From Liriodendron chinense (lineage: Eukaryota; Streptophyta; Magnoliopsida; Magnoliales; Magnoliaceae), in the NCBI GenBank assembly GCA_003013855.2, contig ML058469.1, forward strand, positions 4,154,001 to 4,218,000: DNA of 64,000 bases, written 5' to 3'. Both the position numbers and the translations under genes were made by a program. Shown here piece by piece: positions 1 to 14,200 of this stretch (position 1 is its first letter; the number at the start of each line of letters is the position of its first letter). Below the pieces are notes generated by a model that worked only from the letters and a program-made list of their open reading frames with translations, did not search any database and was not told the origin of the DNA.

Positions 1-556
1 GACAGAGGAAAGTTCCTGTCTGCGTTCTCTCATGAGTATGGAACGGGTTCCAATAATAGAGTGGAGAGCGGGCAATGATTGATGGTCTCTCCCTCTGTTT
101 AAGCTGGGGGTTAACCAAGATTGTGATTGAATCTGATTCCAAGTTGGTGGTGGAAGTGCTCAATCTTCTATCCCAACCAAATTGGAAATGGTGGTATTGG
201 TAAGCCAGATTTGAAGGCTTGAAGAAGAGGGGGCAGATCTGCATTGCTCACGTTCTGCAGGAAAGCAATGCAATGGCTGATGGGTTCGCACGCCTCGGAA
301 GTGAGACTAAGGGCGGCTATCTTTTCCAAGAAACGTCGTCCCTCCCGCAATGCATATGAGGGCTCATCCTTTTGGATCGGGTGGGCCTAGGATCCATCAA
401 GGAGAGCAGTGTTGGTGTTTAGGAGAGTCAGTTTTAGAGGTGTTTTTTATAGGCTTCTCCAGGGGTTTTAGCTGTCCTGGGTCAGTCCAAATTGTCTATT
501 GCCTTGTATAGTTCCCCTCCATCAATGAAAATCTTTCTTTTCTTTAAAAAAAAAAG
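1..556 (+). mobile_element. 3' end of an L1-type LINE (RNase H domain plus poly-A)
   Basis: Reading plus-strand frames from the window edge gives a degenerate C-terminal RNase H domain of a plant L1-type LINE, with KIVIESDSKLVVEVL near 111-165 and a stretch like AHVLQESNAMADGFARLGSE near 247-307. It contains in-frame stops. A 3' UTR and an A-run at 544-556 follow. The 5' part lies outside the window, so the target-site duplication cannot be checked. It lies antisense to SEC10, downstream of the last exon seen here, so presumably in a SEC10 intron. Confidence 0.75.
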
Positions 557-849
557 TTTTAAAAAAATATGGAATACAGAAGAATATTGTGGAAATCCGA
601 AAATTTTCCACTTTTACCAATTTAATGCGTGCGGAAATCTTCAAAAATAAATAAATAGATAAAATGCAAGTGTGGAAAAATTATATGTTGCTACTTGTAG
701 AGATCTACAACTTTTTTTTCTTTCAGCCGATGACATCCGGCCGCCTTGTCACTCCATGAGGATATGAGTTCGAGGTATATTGTTTGCTTCTTTTTGGTTT
801 TTGGATGTATTGTTCGTGTTCTGTTACAGGTATCATATGAGATCTGAAT

Positions 850-1128
850 GATTGAACCCTTTTTGGATATAATTGTCCAATAGCTCATAGTTTGGGCCCT
901 TATATAATCGAAATCTATTATGCATACTTGCTTTTGTAATGTTTTGAGTACCAAGTGCATAATCATGCCTCTTTTAACATCTCCTTAAGTTTAATTGAAA
1001 ATTTCAATCATTTCCCTAAAGTTTCTCTCCTACTCTAAATTCCCCAAGACATGCAATATTTCCCTACAACGCTGATATGTTTCCATATCCCAAAGGTGAC
1101 AAGGTGCGATATCAATACACATAAAACA
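850..1128. mobile_element. Degenerate end fragment of a non-autonomous hAT (family H)
   Basis: The tract with an AAGT-like block near 950, a TTTAATTGAAAATTTCAA block near 990, CCCAAAGGTG near 1083 and an AAACATTG end at about 1121-1128 follows the same order of motifs as the right ends of the complete elements at 41247-41971 and 38072-38761 (reversed). No left end or 8-bp duplication was found, so this is only a fragment call. Bases 1129-1391 hold nothing else I recognise. Confidence 0.4.
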
Positions 1129-1391
1129 TTGTTAGCTGATAAGCTTGCAAAAGAAGAGGGGTAAATTCTTCTTTGCATGTGGGGTTTTCCCCTATGCATT
1201 GCCCAAACAGATGATTGTATTCTTTAAATTTTAAGCTCTTCTAGAAAACAAAGCACCTCTAATTAGTACAAGCCTGACCACGTCGAAGAAATAGCCTGTC
1301 TGGCATCATTGTATTGCAGCATAGTTTGTGATTTTAAATGATTCTCAACAAGACTACCTATGAAGATTCATAAGAGAATAAGAATTTTTAC

Positions 1392-1450
1392 CTGGCACTG
1401 AAGGTGAACTTCTGCCAATGATTAAGGAGCCCCTTATGCAAGCGATTTCC
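1392..1450 (-). CDS. SEC10: SEC10 exon (GNRLHKGLLNHWQKFTFSA)
   Basis: This 59-nt exon starts after TTTTAG and ends before GTAAAA. Its phase is 0 at the start with 2 nt left over at the end. It encodes GNRLHKGLL followed by NHWQKFTF, close to the C-terminal region of plant SEC10. The next downstream exon is outside the window. Confidence 0.9.
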
Positions 1451-4400
1451 CTAAAATTCACATTGTCGCTACTTCAAATATAAATGGAAGAGTCATAGGT
1501 GCCAATATAAAGATAGAAGGGTGGAAACGTAAATAAGACTTCAAAACAAGCAAGCTTCATCCTTAACACTAAACACATAAGTGGGAGAATTAAGAGTTGA
1601 CCAAATTGTTTCAACAACCCTTGCTGCCATAAGATGCTTCAATAACTCTTTTTTTTTTTTTTAACAGTGATGAATTTATTCAGATAAGGCAAGAGCCGAA
1701 AGAATTACAAAAGACAAAACTACAACAGCAAAGAAAAAGGTAAAAGGAAGCTATTTACAATTCAGACCATAAATCAGGAAAATGGACTAAGCCTGTAGAT
1801 GCTTTTGCCCATTCCATTACAATTCCAACCATAAGATGCTTCAATAACATGCAAAGAAGAGCATAAATGAGCATAGGGAAGTAGGTGTTCGCCAATCCAA
1901 GGCATGTTATTCTGATGATAGACACTTATATAGTATATGTGTACGAAGTCGAATACATGTGTTTAATTTGTTTTGTGAAAGTATAATGCACTTGATGACC
2001 AATGGTCTAATTGAAGTTACGGCCCTTGATAGCGTGAAATGGCGGAACAGGATTCATGTAGCTGACCCCAATTAATTTGGGCAAGGCCTAGATGATAATG
2101 ACGAACTATAATGCGACAGTAGTTCTGCACCTTGGCCTATTTTTCAAACAGAAATAAGATTAGATATATAAAGCTTTTGCTAAGCCCACAAGAATGTGCA
2201 ATGAAGCTCGTGTAAACGCCACACGTGCTAGCATGGCATGCAGGTGGAAGATCTAATTCATCCATCAGGTCGGTCCGACCTTGTACATGCTTTCCCAAAA
2301 ACAAAATCTGGTCCAATCAGTATGTGGGCCCCAATATTGGAAACTGATGGATGGGTTGGAAAAATTTAGACAAGTTCTTCAAAACCGTGCATTTCTTTCA
2401 CAAATAGGGCCCACCAGACCAGTGGATCAACTGGATTCTTGGGCTCGGGCATCAATATAGTGATGCCATTCTAATGAATGGATTGGCTCTCAGACCCATC
2501 GTGCCATGCCAGCACATGTGGCATGTGCAATGACTTTTATTGCACACACATGTGGGCTTAGCAAAGCTCTAGATATATAAATATGAATATCCAATAAAGT
2601 GGAATGGCAGAACAAGATTCATGTAGCCAACCCCAATTAATTGGGATAATGCTTAGATGATGATGATGAAGAAGATATAAATATGAATATCTAAACTCAT
2701 GCTTAAGTATATCTGATGCGGACATCAAGCCCTTTAGAGTATACTAGTGTAGGAGACGAGTCGTACCCGTGTCCATATGGTTTGATGATGGGCCTTGATC
2801 GTTCGTGACGACTTGAGGAGCATCGAAGACCTTACACGTAGTCCGAGACATTTGAGAAGACCCCACCATGGGATGACATGTGTAAGTTGCTTGGAGGAGA
2901 TGATCGGACCGTTGGATCGCGATGATGATGTGATCGAACCGTTGGTTCGTCGTGACCCACTTTCATCGTGCCATCATTGGAGGCCATCGGGCATCTTAGA
3001 TTTGAGTTTATTTTATGCACTTTTTCTTATTTGAGTTTTGGGTTAGTGTGCGCATGTTTTTTCATGTAAATGTCTTTTTTTTTAATTTTGTTAGTAGGGG
3101 TATTTTGGTAATTATACTCATTCCAAATTTTATAAAGGTGTTGCCCTAAACCTTTTCATTATGCTATTGATTATTGCTTAAAAAAAAAGCTTGGTGGCTC
3201 ATTTTCCTCCTCTCCTTCTCTCTATGGATCTTCATCTTCTTCCCCTCCTTCCAACTTTCTTTTAAGGTAATTCATTTTCTTCCTTCTTTTTTCTAAACTT
3301 ATTTTCTCCCATTATCCACAACCCTAAAATCTGAGAATTGATCCCTAAACCTGTTTCTCTCAAATTTTCATTTCCTAATCCGAGAAATCCTTCGATCTCC
3401 TGGACTAGTGAATCCCATTGCACGTTTGGATCATAACCATGCAAGAACGAGAGGTCTCATCCCTCGCCGGATCCAATCCATGCAATACTTGAAATCCATA
3501 CTTCGTGGTTGTGATGATGGCCCTCTTTTATTGCGTGTTTCCCTTATATTTTTCTTGATTATGATGATAGTTGTTGAATGTTTAATTTAGATTGCTTGAT
3601 TTATTCCGCTGAATTTTATGTCCCATACATGCATGAAAGTTTAGGCCGTCCTACATCAATATCACTATGTAAGCCTTATCCCAATTAATTGGGGTAGGCT
3701 ACATGAATCGTGTTCTGCCATTCCACTCTATAAAAGTCTAGACCTTTAGTTAGACAATAGATCATCAAGTATTTTCTTACTACCTCCATCCACAACCTTT
3801 TGGGCCTTCCCCTTGCCCTTTTAGAGCCATCAATTTGTATCAAGTCACTTATAACGGGCATGGTTCTTGATCTATGTTGCACATGACCAAATCATCTAAG
3901 TCTACTTTGCCTCATCTTATTACCTATCGGTACTACTCCTAAGTTCCCTTGAATGCATTCATTTCTAATTCCATCCTTCCTCGTCTTGGCACTCATCCAA
4001 CTTAACATCCTCATTTCAGCTACACTCATCCTATGAAGCATGTTGTTCTTTAACCGCCCAACATTCTGTCCCATAAAGCATGGCTGATCTTATAGCTATC
4101 CTCTAAATTTCCCTTTCAGTTTGAGTGGTACACAACAATCACATAAAACTCTAGAGGCACATCTCCATTTCTTCCACCCAGCTTGAATTCTATGGGCGAC
4201 ATCCTTTTCAATCTCTCATGAATTATTGACCCAAGGTATCGAAAGTATATAATAACGAAAATAATAACAAACATACTGTATATGCATACATAAACGGACC
4301 GGTCAAGAAAATGTGCTTTTACAGTTGTATGAAATTAAGTCCTATCAATTGCAGCAGAGAAATCATTAATTCATGGTTTGCAAGAGATCCAAAATAAAAA

Positions 4401-7400
4401 AGAAAAAAAAAAAGAAAAGAAAAGTGACTATACCAGTTCAGTCAGAAAAGCCTGTTTATTTTGACCTTCTAGAGCAGTGAATGCAGCATCAAGTACACGG
4501 GAAAGGTATGCAACAACTCTGAGAATGAACACAGAAGGGATTAATAATCAGCAATTTGGTTGTACATGCATGCATGCACATGAAAAAAAATTTTTTGAAA
4601 GATCCCATTCTGTAGAATTGAATGTACCTTGTGCATGCATTTGTTGGTCGGTGATCGGGAGCATTTCCATCATCGGGTGTCCGATAGTCGGTTGCTTTTT
4701 GTTCTGCAGACAGCAGTCGCTCCACCTGCAGAAAAGATCCCCATAAATAAATAAACAAATAAAGGAGCTAAATCAGACTGGAGGTCGAAATAGAACAGCT
4801 ACCCCATGTTTACTGCCCAAGACTGTTTTTGTAGTCTGTTTATCCAAGGGTCAGATATGCATGAAAAGAATGGCAGATTGCAAAACCAAAACAAGAACTT
4901 TGGAAGATTCATTGTCCAGGAGCTACATTATAGATACAAAGAAATAATAATGTTTACCCAACTCTAGATGGAAAATCCAAGTCTATGAATCAAAGCAACT
5001 AGAATAATTCCCTTCTACCGATTGCAGCCTGTTGTAATGTTCATTGACAGGAAGAGAAAGCTTAGATAAATCCACAAGAAAAATTACAGTCCATCAACAT
5101 CAGATCCGAAGCACTAGGGCTACCAATGGGTAGCCATGATACCCAACCTGATTTAAATGGATCCACTTCCGACTTCTGACCTGTTATAAAAATTAAATCA
5201 GGTCAGAGTCGGACACCCATCAGGCACACAGTTAATTTTAACCAGGTCTAGTAGCCTACCAATTTTCATAGCAATATTATGCGTATTAAAATACACTATT
5301 CTGATAATCAAACAAGGTTCACTAAGCCAACACGTGCATAAGAAGGCCCATCTATGCGTGATCCATGTGTCGGTGTGGCACACGTGTGAGATCCAATCAT
5401 CCCATTGGGTCTAGACCATGTAGATCACCCTATTCGACCGTCCTAAGATCCAATGGGCCCCCTTTCAACAGGTGCCAAACCCAATTGTATTTGAGTCCCA
5501 AGACTCACGTATGGTACCCAGACCAAAACCCAATGGGAATTGAAAATGATCCCCTTAGCAGGTCTTCTAAGGGTACACCATACCCAAGACAGCCATATGA
5601 AGCACAAAAAGGGAAATGAAAAAACTCTTGGCACGTCTTGCATCTTGTTCTATGGAGACATTAAGAGCATACTATCTCTCTTTTAAGGACAGGAATTCAG
5701 GAAATGTTCGGGACTGTGTCAATCTCCGTATTCTCTCAGAAAGATAATACAGACAGGAATTTATGAAACCTTCAAATCAGGAGGAAGTTGGAGAACACAG
5801 AACTTTGAAGAAAATTCTTGGCCATCTGGCATCATGCCCTCTAGATGGTGGGGGGGTTTTTTTTTTTTTTTTGGAAGGATTATGAATAAATTTTATTGAA
5901 GAAAGCCTGGCAAAGCTAGGACAAAGAATACAACTGGCATCAAGATTACGCTACCAACATAGAACAGACTATGTTCAGATCTATCTGAGGACGCCCTGTT
6001 GCCCATTCAACTACATCCCTTAACACCTTCCTCAGGAACTGATTGATGTATGCTTATTATCAAAACATAGAGCGTTGCGTTGAGCCCATAGATTCCAAAA
6101 ACCAGTCAAAAGAGACAGCTGCCACACTGCTACCCTTTCTTTTGCCAAAAGAACACTGTCAAGCCCACAAGAGTTGCGGAACTGATTGAGGCATGGACCA
6201 ATTGATCTTGAATAGCTTGAATATATGGTTCCATAGCTGTCTAGCGAATGGGAAGTGGATTAGAAGATGATCTACGGATTCCGCACTACTCATACATAGG
6301 AGACAAATGTTTGGCAGAGTTATAAGTTATACCCCTCTTTTTGGAGATTATCTATCATCAAGATCCACTTCCTGCCTGCCAGCCATAAGAAGGAGACCTT
6401 GGGGGAGCCCTGTAGAACCAAAAATCAAAGGGAGGAAGAATATCAAGAGGACTTCGAGAAGGCCGGATCATATTATAATAAGATTTGACCAAAAAACAAC
6501 TGGAGGCCGATTCAGGCCACACCAAAGAATCGGCCAAATCTGGAGAGGAAGAGAAGTGCTGAAGTCGAAGAAGGAGCCTCACAAGCTCTAAGCACTCCGA
6601 CTCTGATAGCGCCCTTCTGCAAGGGGGACACCATGCTCCGCTTCCCTCGAAGCATCGATCTACCGTAATATCCTTATGAGAAGACAAAGCCGCCAAAGAG
6701 GGGAAGTCCCTCTTGAAGAGTTCTAGACCCACACCACGAATCCTTAGAAAACCTAATGCGATCGCCGATACCAAGGGAGAAAGCTGATGAGACTAAGACT
6801 GATGGGGACACCGCAAGAATGGTCTTCCAGACTGCTGAAGCCCTATAGAGAGAAGCCTTTTTAGTCTCCCATCCTCTTTCTTCCAGCCCGTACCTATGGG
6901 CTAAGAAGTCTCTCCACAGTCTTCCTTCTTCGACCCCGAACCTCCATTGCTACTTGCCCAACAATGCCATATTCATAGATTCAAGATCCCTGATCCCCGC
7001 AGCACCTTCGGCTAGAGGAAGATGGACCTCAGTCCAATTCAAGAGATGAGATTTATGCTTTTCCTCTACTCCCATAAGAAGTCCCTTCTAAGTTTTTCAA
7101 GTTTCTGTAATACTGATTTCGAGCATATGAAGAGAGACATGAAATATTGGGGAAGATTAGAGAGGGCCGATTTGATGTGAGTGATGCGTTCAACTAATGA
7201 TAGATGCCTCCCTTTCCATCTTGATAGTTTCCATTCAAATCTCTCGATTACCTTACTCCACAAATGCTTAGGAGTTTCCCCATGCATAGAGGAAGCCCCA
7301 AATAGGAAGAGGGGAAAGAAACCGCACCACATCCAAAAATTGCCACCAAATCTGAGACTTCTTTAGATGCAAAGAGGAGCATATGCATCAATCCAGACTC

Positions 7401-10400
7401 CAGATGGAGAGGAGAGAATAGAGAGCCTAACATGGAGGCTCCATAATGACCACGGGAAGTGATTAAAGCATGCCCCACACACAATCTGGTAAGGTTTTAA
7501 TGGTGGGTGTTCGCATCCTAATTGTTCCCTGCAATGTGGCCTGCCAGTGTTTTGAATCAATCTGAACTTTTGACACCAAGGTGAAATTGAAGGGGTGAAC
7601 CTTTGGGCGAACTGCCGAGTGGATGTGGGCCCCACACACATAGTTGTGAATAAGCTTATTCAATAATAGTCATAGAGAGATGCAGATTGCCTGCAGCCCC
7701 TGGCTACAGGGATTCCTGCAACCCAAATCTCTATGGGGCCCATTGTGATGTATAAGTTATATCCACTCCGTTGATCCATTTCGCTAGCTCATTTTAGAGC
7801 ATGAGCCCAAACATAAGGCAGATCCAAAGATCAAGTGGATCACACCATAGGAAACAAAGGGGAATGAGCGCCCACTATTAAAAATGTTTCCTGGGCCAGA
7901 TAAGTTTTGGATCGAGCTGATATATTTTCCCTTCATCCAAGTTTGAGTCACCTTATGAACAGGTTGGATGGAAAATAAACATCACGGTAGGCCCTAGGAA
8001 GCTCATTTTAGGTAATGAGCCCAAACACGAGGTACATCCAAAACTCAAGTGTGACACCACAGGAAACAGTGGGGAATGAACGCACACCATTAAAAATGTT
8101 TCAGTGGCCAGATAAGTTTTGGATCAAGCTGATATTTGTATCTTCCCTTCATCCAGGTTCGGGTCACCTTATGAACGGATTGAATGGAAATAAATATCAC
8201 AGTGGGCCCTAGGAAGGTTTCAGCAGTGGACGTCATTTTCCTGATTGTTTCCTGTGGTGTGGTCCACTTGAGATTTGGATCTGCCTCATGTTTGGGTTCA
8301 TGCCCTAAAATAAGCTAGCAAAACACATGGACAGTGTAGATATAACACATACATCACGGTGGGCCCCACAAAGCTTAAGGTTGCAGGAAGATTCCTGGAG
8401 TTGGGCATTACACGCAATCCACATCCGTCATAGAGGAACCGGAATAGTTGTAGAGGAACTAACACCCTATTCCAGGCTGCCAGCCATAGTTTACAAAAGT
8501 AGGGGAGTTTTGTGATGCTTTGCCAGTGTATGATGCTTGACATGCTGGCACTCAAAATTTATACATGTAGTATACATCAACTCAAATTAAACCAACTAAA
8601 TTGGGGATCCCAATGTCACTAAGTTACAGTTCCAAAATCAAACTAGTAGAGAAATCCTAACCTTTGATTTGGACAATTGTTTATTGAAATATGACCATTG
8701 GATATTTTCATATTTACCCTCCAGTAAATGTCCACCAAGCCAGTAGTCAAATAATCAAATAAGTGTAATATTTGGTTTACAATACATCTAAAGTATGACC
8801 CATTATTTGGATGGTTTCATTTGAATTACTTGCATGCCATTATGCAAATTCTAGGTAATTTTTGCCTGTGTATCCATGATACTCTGCCGAAAGTATCAGT
8901 CACTCAAAAAGAACTTCATGTGTTTGTATGGACCACACAGTCTAGTCTATGAGGGCTGCATGCATGCAGCATGGTAGAGTTTTCAATTCTCACAAGTGGG
9001 CCCCTAGTTCTGTATCCAGACCACTGGTCTGATGTGTCCCACGGTGGATGGACCATGACAAAAAAAAAAATCCTTAATTGAAGATTCTTAACTTTTTGAT
9101 TTGGGCTCTAGAGAAAGATAGTTAACGGAGAAATAAAACAATGGCTCATATTCCAATAAAAAAAAAAAAAAGAGGCCTGAAACTGGTCACTACTCACTAT
9201 CACTAGGATCTTCCAATCTGAGAGCTTCTTGGGACATGCTCTATCCACAGTATCAATCACCAGAGATCAATGGTCTGGATTGCTGAACCCTGGACCCTAC
9301 TTTTCAGAATCAAGAACCCATGCATAATGAGTATCATACAACTCCTCAATCACCCCCATAGAGCAACTTTGCTAGCAGAAGTAGAGTTCCCATAACTCAC
9401 ATCACGACTTCTCACTTGGGCTGTTAGTTACAGGATTTTGGGGAAGTCGAGGTTGGAGGGAATCTGACTTCCTAGAGACAGACGTGCCAAACAATGGAAC
9501 TCTCAGGTTTTGGTGAAGTCAGGTGACACGAGCTCAACTTATGCATATCCAAACAACCCCCAAAGTTATGCAAGAAACTCAACTCAAAGGACTTGCATGA
9601 AGAAATTGTTCATCTAGCATGAAACAGGCCATTCAAGATTCCAAATGCAGCGCAAGTTGTAGAGTGAAGTAGTGTGACATAAATAAAGTCCATACCATAA
9701 AAAGAGCATGATAAATAACTGCAAGAAAAATGTCGCAACAGGCCACAAGTTCATATAATGGTATAACATGGCTTCCGAGCAAGTCACTAACTAGTTAACA
9801 CAAGCAAAGAGCAATGTTCGCAAGCTGTATGCAATGATAAGGATGTATTTATGCCATGCTATGACATCACATATTTGTACAGACCTCTGCCATAACAGTG
9901 TCAATGCATTGTTGAAGCCCCTTAAAAGCAGCAGCCTCTGCACTGGACATAGCTGTTGACATTTCTTCACATGAAGCAGCATGTGCACCATCCACGGGAA
10001 GTAAAAGCCGAGAAATGGAGTTTGTAAAGTACTGCAGAAAAATAAATAAATAAATCCCTCCCCATTACCATTTTGAATCATTGGCCTAATAAAAAAATCT
10101 GAACCACAAAAGTCTACGAAGGTAGCATACTTGTTGGACGATTGCCACGCTGCTGGAACAACGTTGCACAGCCACCATGAAAGATCTGAAACTGCTTTCA
10201 CCAGCAGCAGCAGCAGCCTCCGCCTGCACATAACCCACCAATTCTGATTCTCTTAATCCTGACGCAATTAAAGGAGAAGCATTTTTAACTTTTTATGGGA
10301 GCATAGAACTGTTGTATAGCAGGTAGTAGAGCGACTCTTAATTCACAAAGCATCTAAAGAAAAGGCATTTAAAGGTGTGCTATCATACAGCAGAAGCAGC

Positions 10401-11209
10401 TGCAGCAGCAACCCTTCTACTGACGCTTGTGCCAATCACAAATCTTTCCCTCAAAGCTGCAGCTTCATTTAGACTCTCTCTAGCTCGCTCAAGACCATCC
10501 GTTATATATTGACTTACCTACAAGTGGAAAAACATGGATAGTACCTACAACGCGGCTATGATGAAGCAGCCCTGATTTCAGTTGAACACCAGAAATGGAA
10601 AGTTGAGTGCGACACTTACTTCATCGAGCAAGCAAGTAAACACTGATTTTACACAAGCTGCAAGGGTGGTAGGCTGCTGTACAATGACACCTTAAAATCA
10701 ATTTACTGATAGAAATAAATGAATAAGCAAAAGATTAAATACTCAACTAGTTTGTTACGAAATGCGTGAAGCAGAATCTGCATATTGTGAAAATATACTG
10801 TAAGGAAAAAAAAAAAAAAAAACAAAAGATAATACTACCCAAGCACAAACATGAAGAAAATTTTCTAATGAAAATGCTACTGCTTGAGACTTTAAAAGTT
10901 ATGAAATTGAAATTTTCAAAAAGGAAAACTGAGAGAAAAAAAAAAAAAGTATAGGCAGAACTTCGCTCGCAGAGACTGGAAAAGAAGAGGAAAACGTTGG
11001 CAACAATAACACAAAGTAAAAGTGAAGAGATCAACATGCTTCAGTGACTAATTCTGTGACAACAATTATAATGTCAACCATGCATTTTAAAAAGGTAGTA
11101 AAGCAAGCTCAGCTTCAAAGTAGCAACATGTTCCTCAGTGATCACCCAACATGTTCCTCAGTGATCACCCGAGAGAGAGAGTGATCACCCAACATGTTCC
11201 TCAGTGATC

Positions 11210-11268
<59 letters not shown>

Positions 11269-14200
11269 TTGTATATACAAGGCCTTGTTTTCACTTGGCA
11301 AAGAACCCCATTACCATCTTCTTTCAATGTGGACAAGGCCTGGTATATACAAACCTACACCCAACCGATCCACGACTTGATCATGATTGAGCATTATTGT
11401 CAGGTGAAGGGTTCCATTCTGAAGAGCGTTTAGTAAGTCAAACATCATGCTTTCTTCAAGTTCAAGGTGAAAGAAAGGTCATGTTATTCTAATATGCATG
11501 CACATCATTCACGATGAAAACCCAAAAGAAAATGGGCTAAATAATGCAATAGCTCATCATTATTTAGATCGTTTTCTGTATGGAGTCTGCCTTTATATTA
11601 TAAGACCCAAAAGAAATTATTGAAAAAAGGCAACTTTTACCTGGGAAGAAAACAATGTGCACCTAGAAATTGCCTCCTCATTCCAGCGCACAAACTCTGT
11701 CACCACAGTAACAGATATCTGCTGGTGTGAAGGTGGAAGTGAAGCTGCTTTTGAACGTGAGAGTGTCCCAGTTGTGTCAGGCTGTTGCAGCACTTCAGCA
11801 CGCAACTCTTCCATCTGTACAGAATAATAGCAAACAAAGGAATAAGGTTAATGCAATGAAAGAACTCAAAAACCAACTTAGCGAAATCAAAATTGTAGTC
11901 TAAACAATAGGGAAAAAGACATAAAACCTTCGCCTGATAGAGTTGTCTAAGAGATGCCTGCTCATATTCAGGATACTCATCTTTGTGAACAAGAAACAGC
12001 GACTCAGTGAGGCCTGGACCATGAGAGAGATACAATCAGCACATAAAAAGAGAAAGAATCAGATCCACAAAAACCTCAACTCAGTGTCTACAAGATGAAG
12101 GGCTTAACAGTCATGAATTCCGTTTGATGGCCAAAAACTTGAAGAATGTAAAGGTTCAAATCGATTATGTCATGTACAAGAGAATCACTTAAAAAAAGAA
12201 AAATAAAATAAACAACATAGACACACAGAGAGTAAATATAATGAGGGATTCTTCGTTATAAAGCAGTGTAAGAACTAAGTGGCTGTTGTTCATATAATCC
12301 TTTGCTCAGTCGACCTATGAATCCTTGACATGGACATAATACTATAGTACAAGAAACAGTTGACAATGGCTATAATTACAGTCACTGTTCAGAGTATCCT
12401 CGATATTATCCATATCTCAAGCTTCGCGATACCGACAACACTGACAGTATCAGAAATTCCACGTATCGGTGATATCGCTTAAGTATCGCCAATGCATCAA
12501 TATTGCCAACGTATCACCAATACTTTCGACTGTGTAAATTCCAGGTGTCACTTGTATCGCCAATATTTTTTACTGTGTAAATTCAAGGTGTCACTTGTAC
12601 AGCCAATGCATCGGTGATATTTCGAGAATATATCACCAATGTATCGATATTGCCAAAAATCTCTTTATTGAAAAAAAAATCCATTTCAGTTTTTTTAAGC
12701 ATGGTTGTGTGATGAAATGCATGTTTGTATGCGTGCATATGTATGCATGGATGGATGGATGCATGGATAGTTGGATGGTTGGTTTGTTGGATGGATGGAT
12801 GGATGGATGTGTGTGTGTGCAGGCGTGCATACATGGATGGATGGATCGATCATGCATGTGTGTTTGTACGTATGTATGTGCATGCATGAATGATTGGTTG
12901 GATGGATGGATCCATCACTTTCCCTATGTTTCCCCAATATTTCCCTAAGTCAATGATACGTGCTTTTAGGCCCCATTAAAGAAAAACTTATTATTTGATT
13001 CCTAAATATGCAAATATGCGTGTTTTTCACAATCATTTGATTATTAAATATGCAAATATATGTATTTTAGCATCTCTTTAAGTATCATTGAAAATTCCAC
13101 CATTTTCCCCATGTTTCTCTCATGTTTCCCTGAGTCAGCTTTACATGCTTTTAGACCCCCCATTAAAGAGAAACTTATTGTGTAGGTGCCTTTTTTGCAA
13201 TTATTTGATTTCTATGGTGTTCAGAGTCTCAAGAACCTGATCCTGACTCATGGTGGTGACATGTAATCCAAAATCACGACTAGAACGTGTGGGCATAAAC
13301 AAGGGACGACTCTGGACTAAAATTTGAGACCCTACAACTCTAAGGTATGACCAAAAAATTTCTACCGTAAACGTCGCAATATGAAACCCTAAACTATATG
13401 ATGCATACACTAACCCTAAACGAGATGAATGAGATGCCCTAGACACCCTATGCTTCGAGACAAAGCTCTGATACCAAAAAATGACGTAGGACAATGGGCC
13501 TATCAATATGGTGCAGAATGAAACTAAAGCGGAAATGTATAACAGTGAATAATTAAATTAAAATTACTCAAATCACATGTGCGAAAATTCAAATAAGCAA
13601 GAAATCATACACCACAACCATAAATCACAAGCTTGTAATGAAGGAATTACAAAATCTCAAAGGCCGGGACCCATAGAAGGTAGAACTTCCACGTCCAAGC
13701 ATAGGGTTAATCCTAAAATCAAAGGAAAAGGTTCTAGGGTTCCAGGGTATGGCTAAAATTAGGTTTTAATGGGAATTAGGGTTAGGGTTAGGATTAAGGT
13801 TAGGGTTTAGGTTATTTGGGAATTAGGGATTTAAGGCCATGGGAAAGCTGAAAATCGGATTTTGGTGAAAGGGAATGGTCAGATTTGAAACTTGTGTGAG
13901 ATTAGGTTAGGTTTGATGGATTTGGATGGAGAATAGTTGGAGTTTTGGGGAAAAAACAAAGTTTAAGAGGACGTCGGCCTATGCCGAATCAAAAGCGGTT
14001 CAAGGATTGAAGTGTTTTGGCCTTGGATTCAAAAGAAGATTAAGGAGCCTTCAAACAGATGAAAAACAACAATAACAAATACCTGAAATTATAGAGAAGA
14101 GAGAGAAAAAGGATAGAAGAATAATAATCAGCATCACACCAAAGAAGCTCCAATCATGGGAGGGTTCATGCTCATCTCAAGCAAGGAAGAGTTTTTTCTT

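Noticed and set aside
1..1391. Search for the last SEC10 exon (GGLRLKRD region)
   Set aside because: This stretch is a LINE end, a hAT fragment and AT-rich sequence; nothing translates to the SEC10 C-terminus.
11194..11433. 79-codon frame with RERERER
   Set aside because: It is translation of the (GA)n microsatellite.
12595..12948. 117-codon frame and several overlapping 80-codon frames on the other strand
   Set aside because: They are produced by a (TGGA)n-type tract inside a hAT fragment; composition is Met/Asp/Gly/Trp or His/Pro/Ser repeats without any domain.
13772..13812. True interstitial telomere array
   Set aside because: Only about five imperfect units of mixed type, and inside an LTR.
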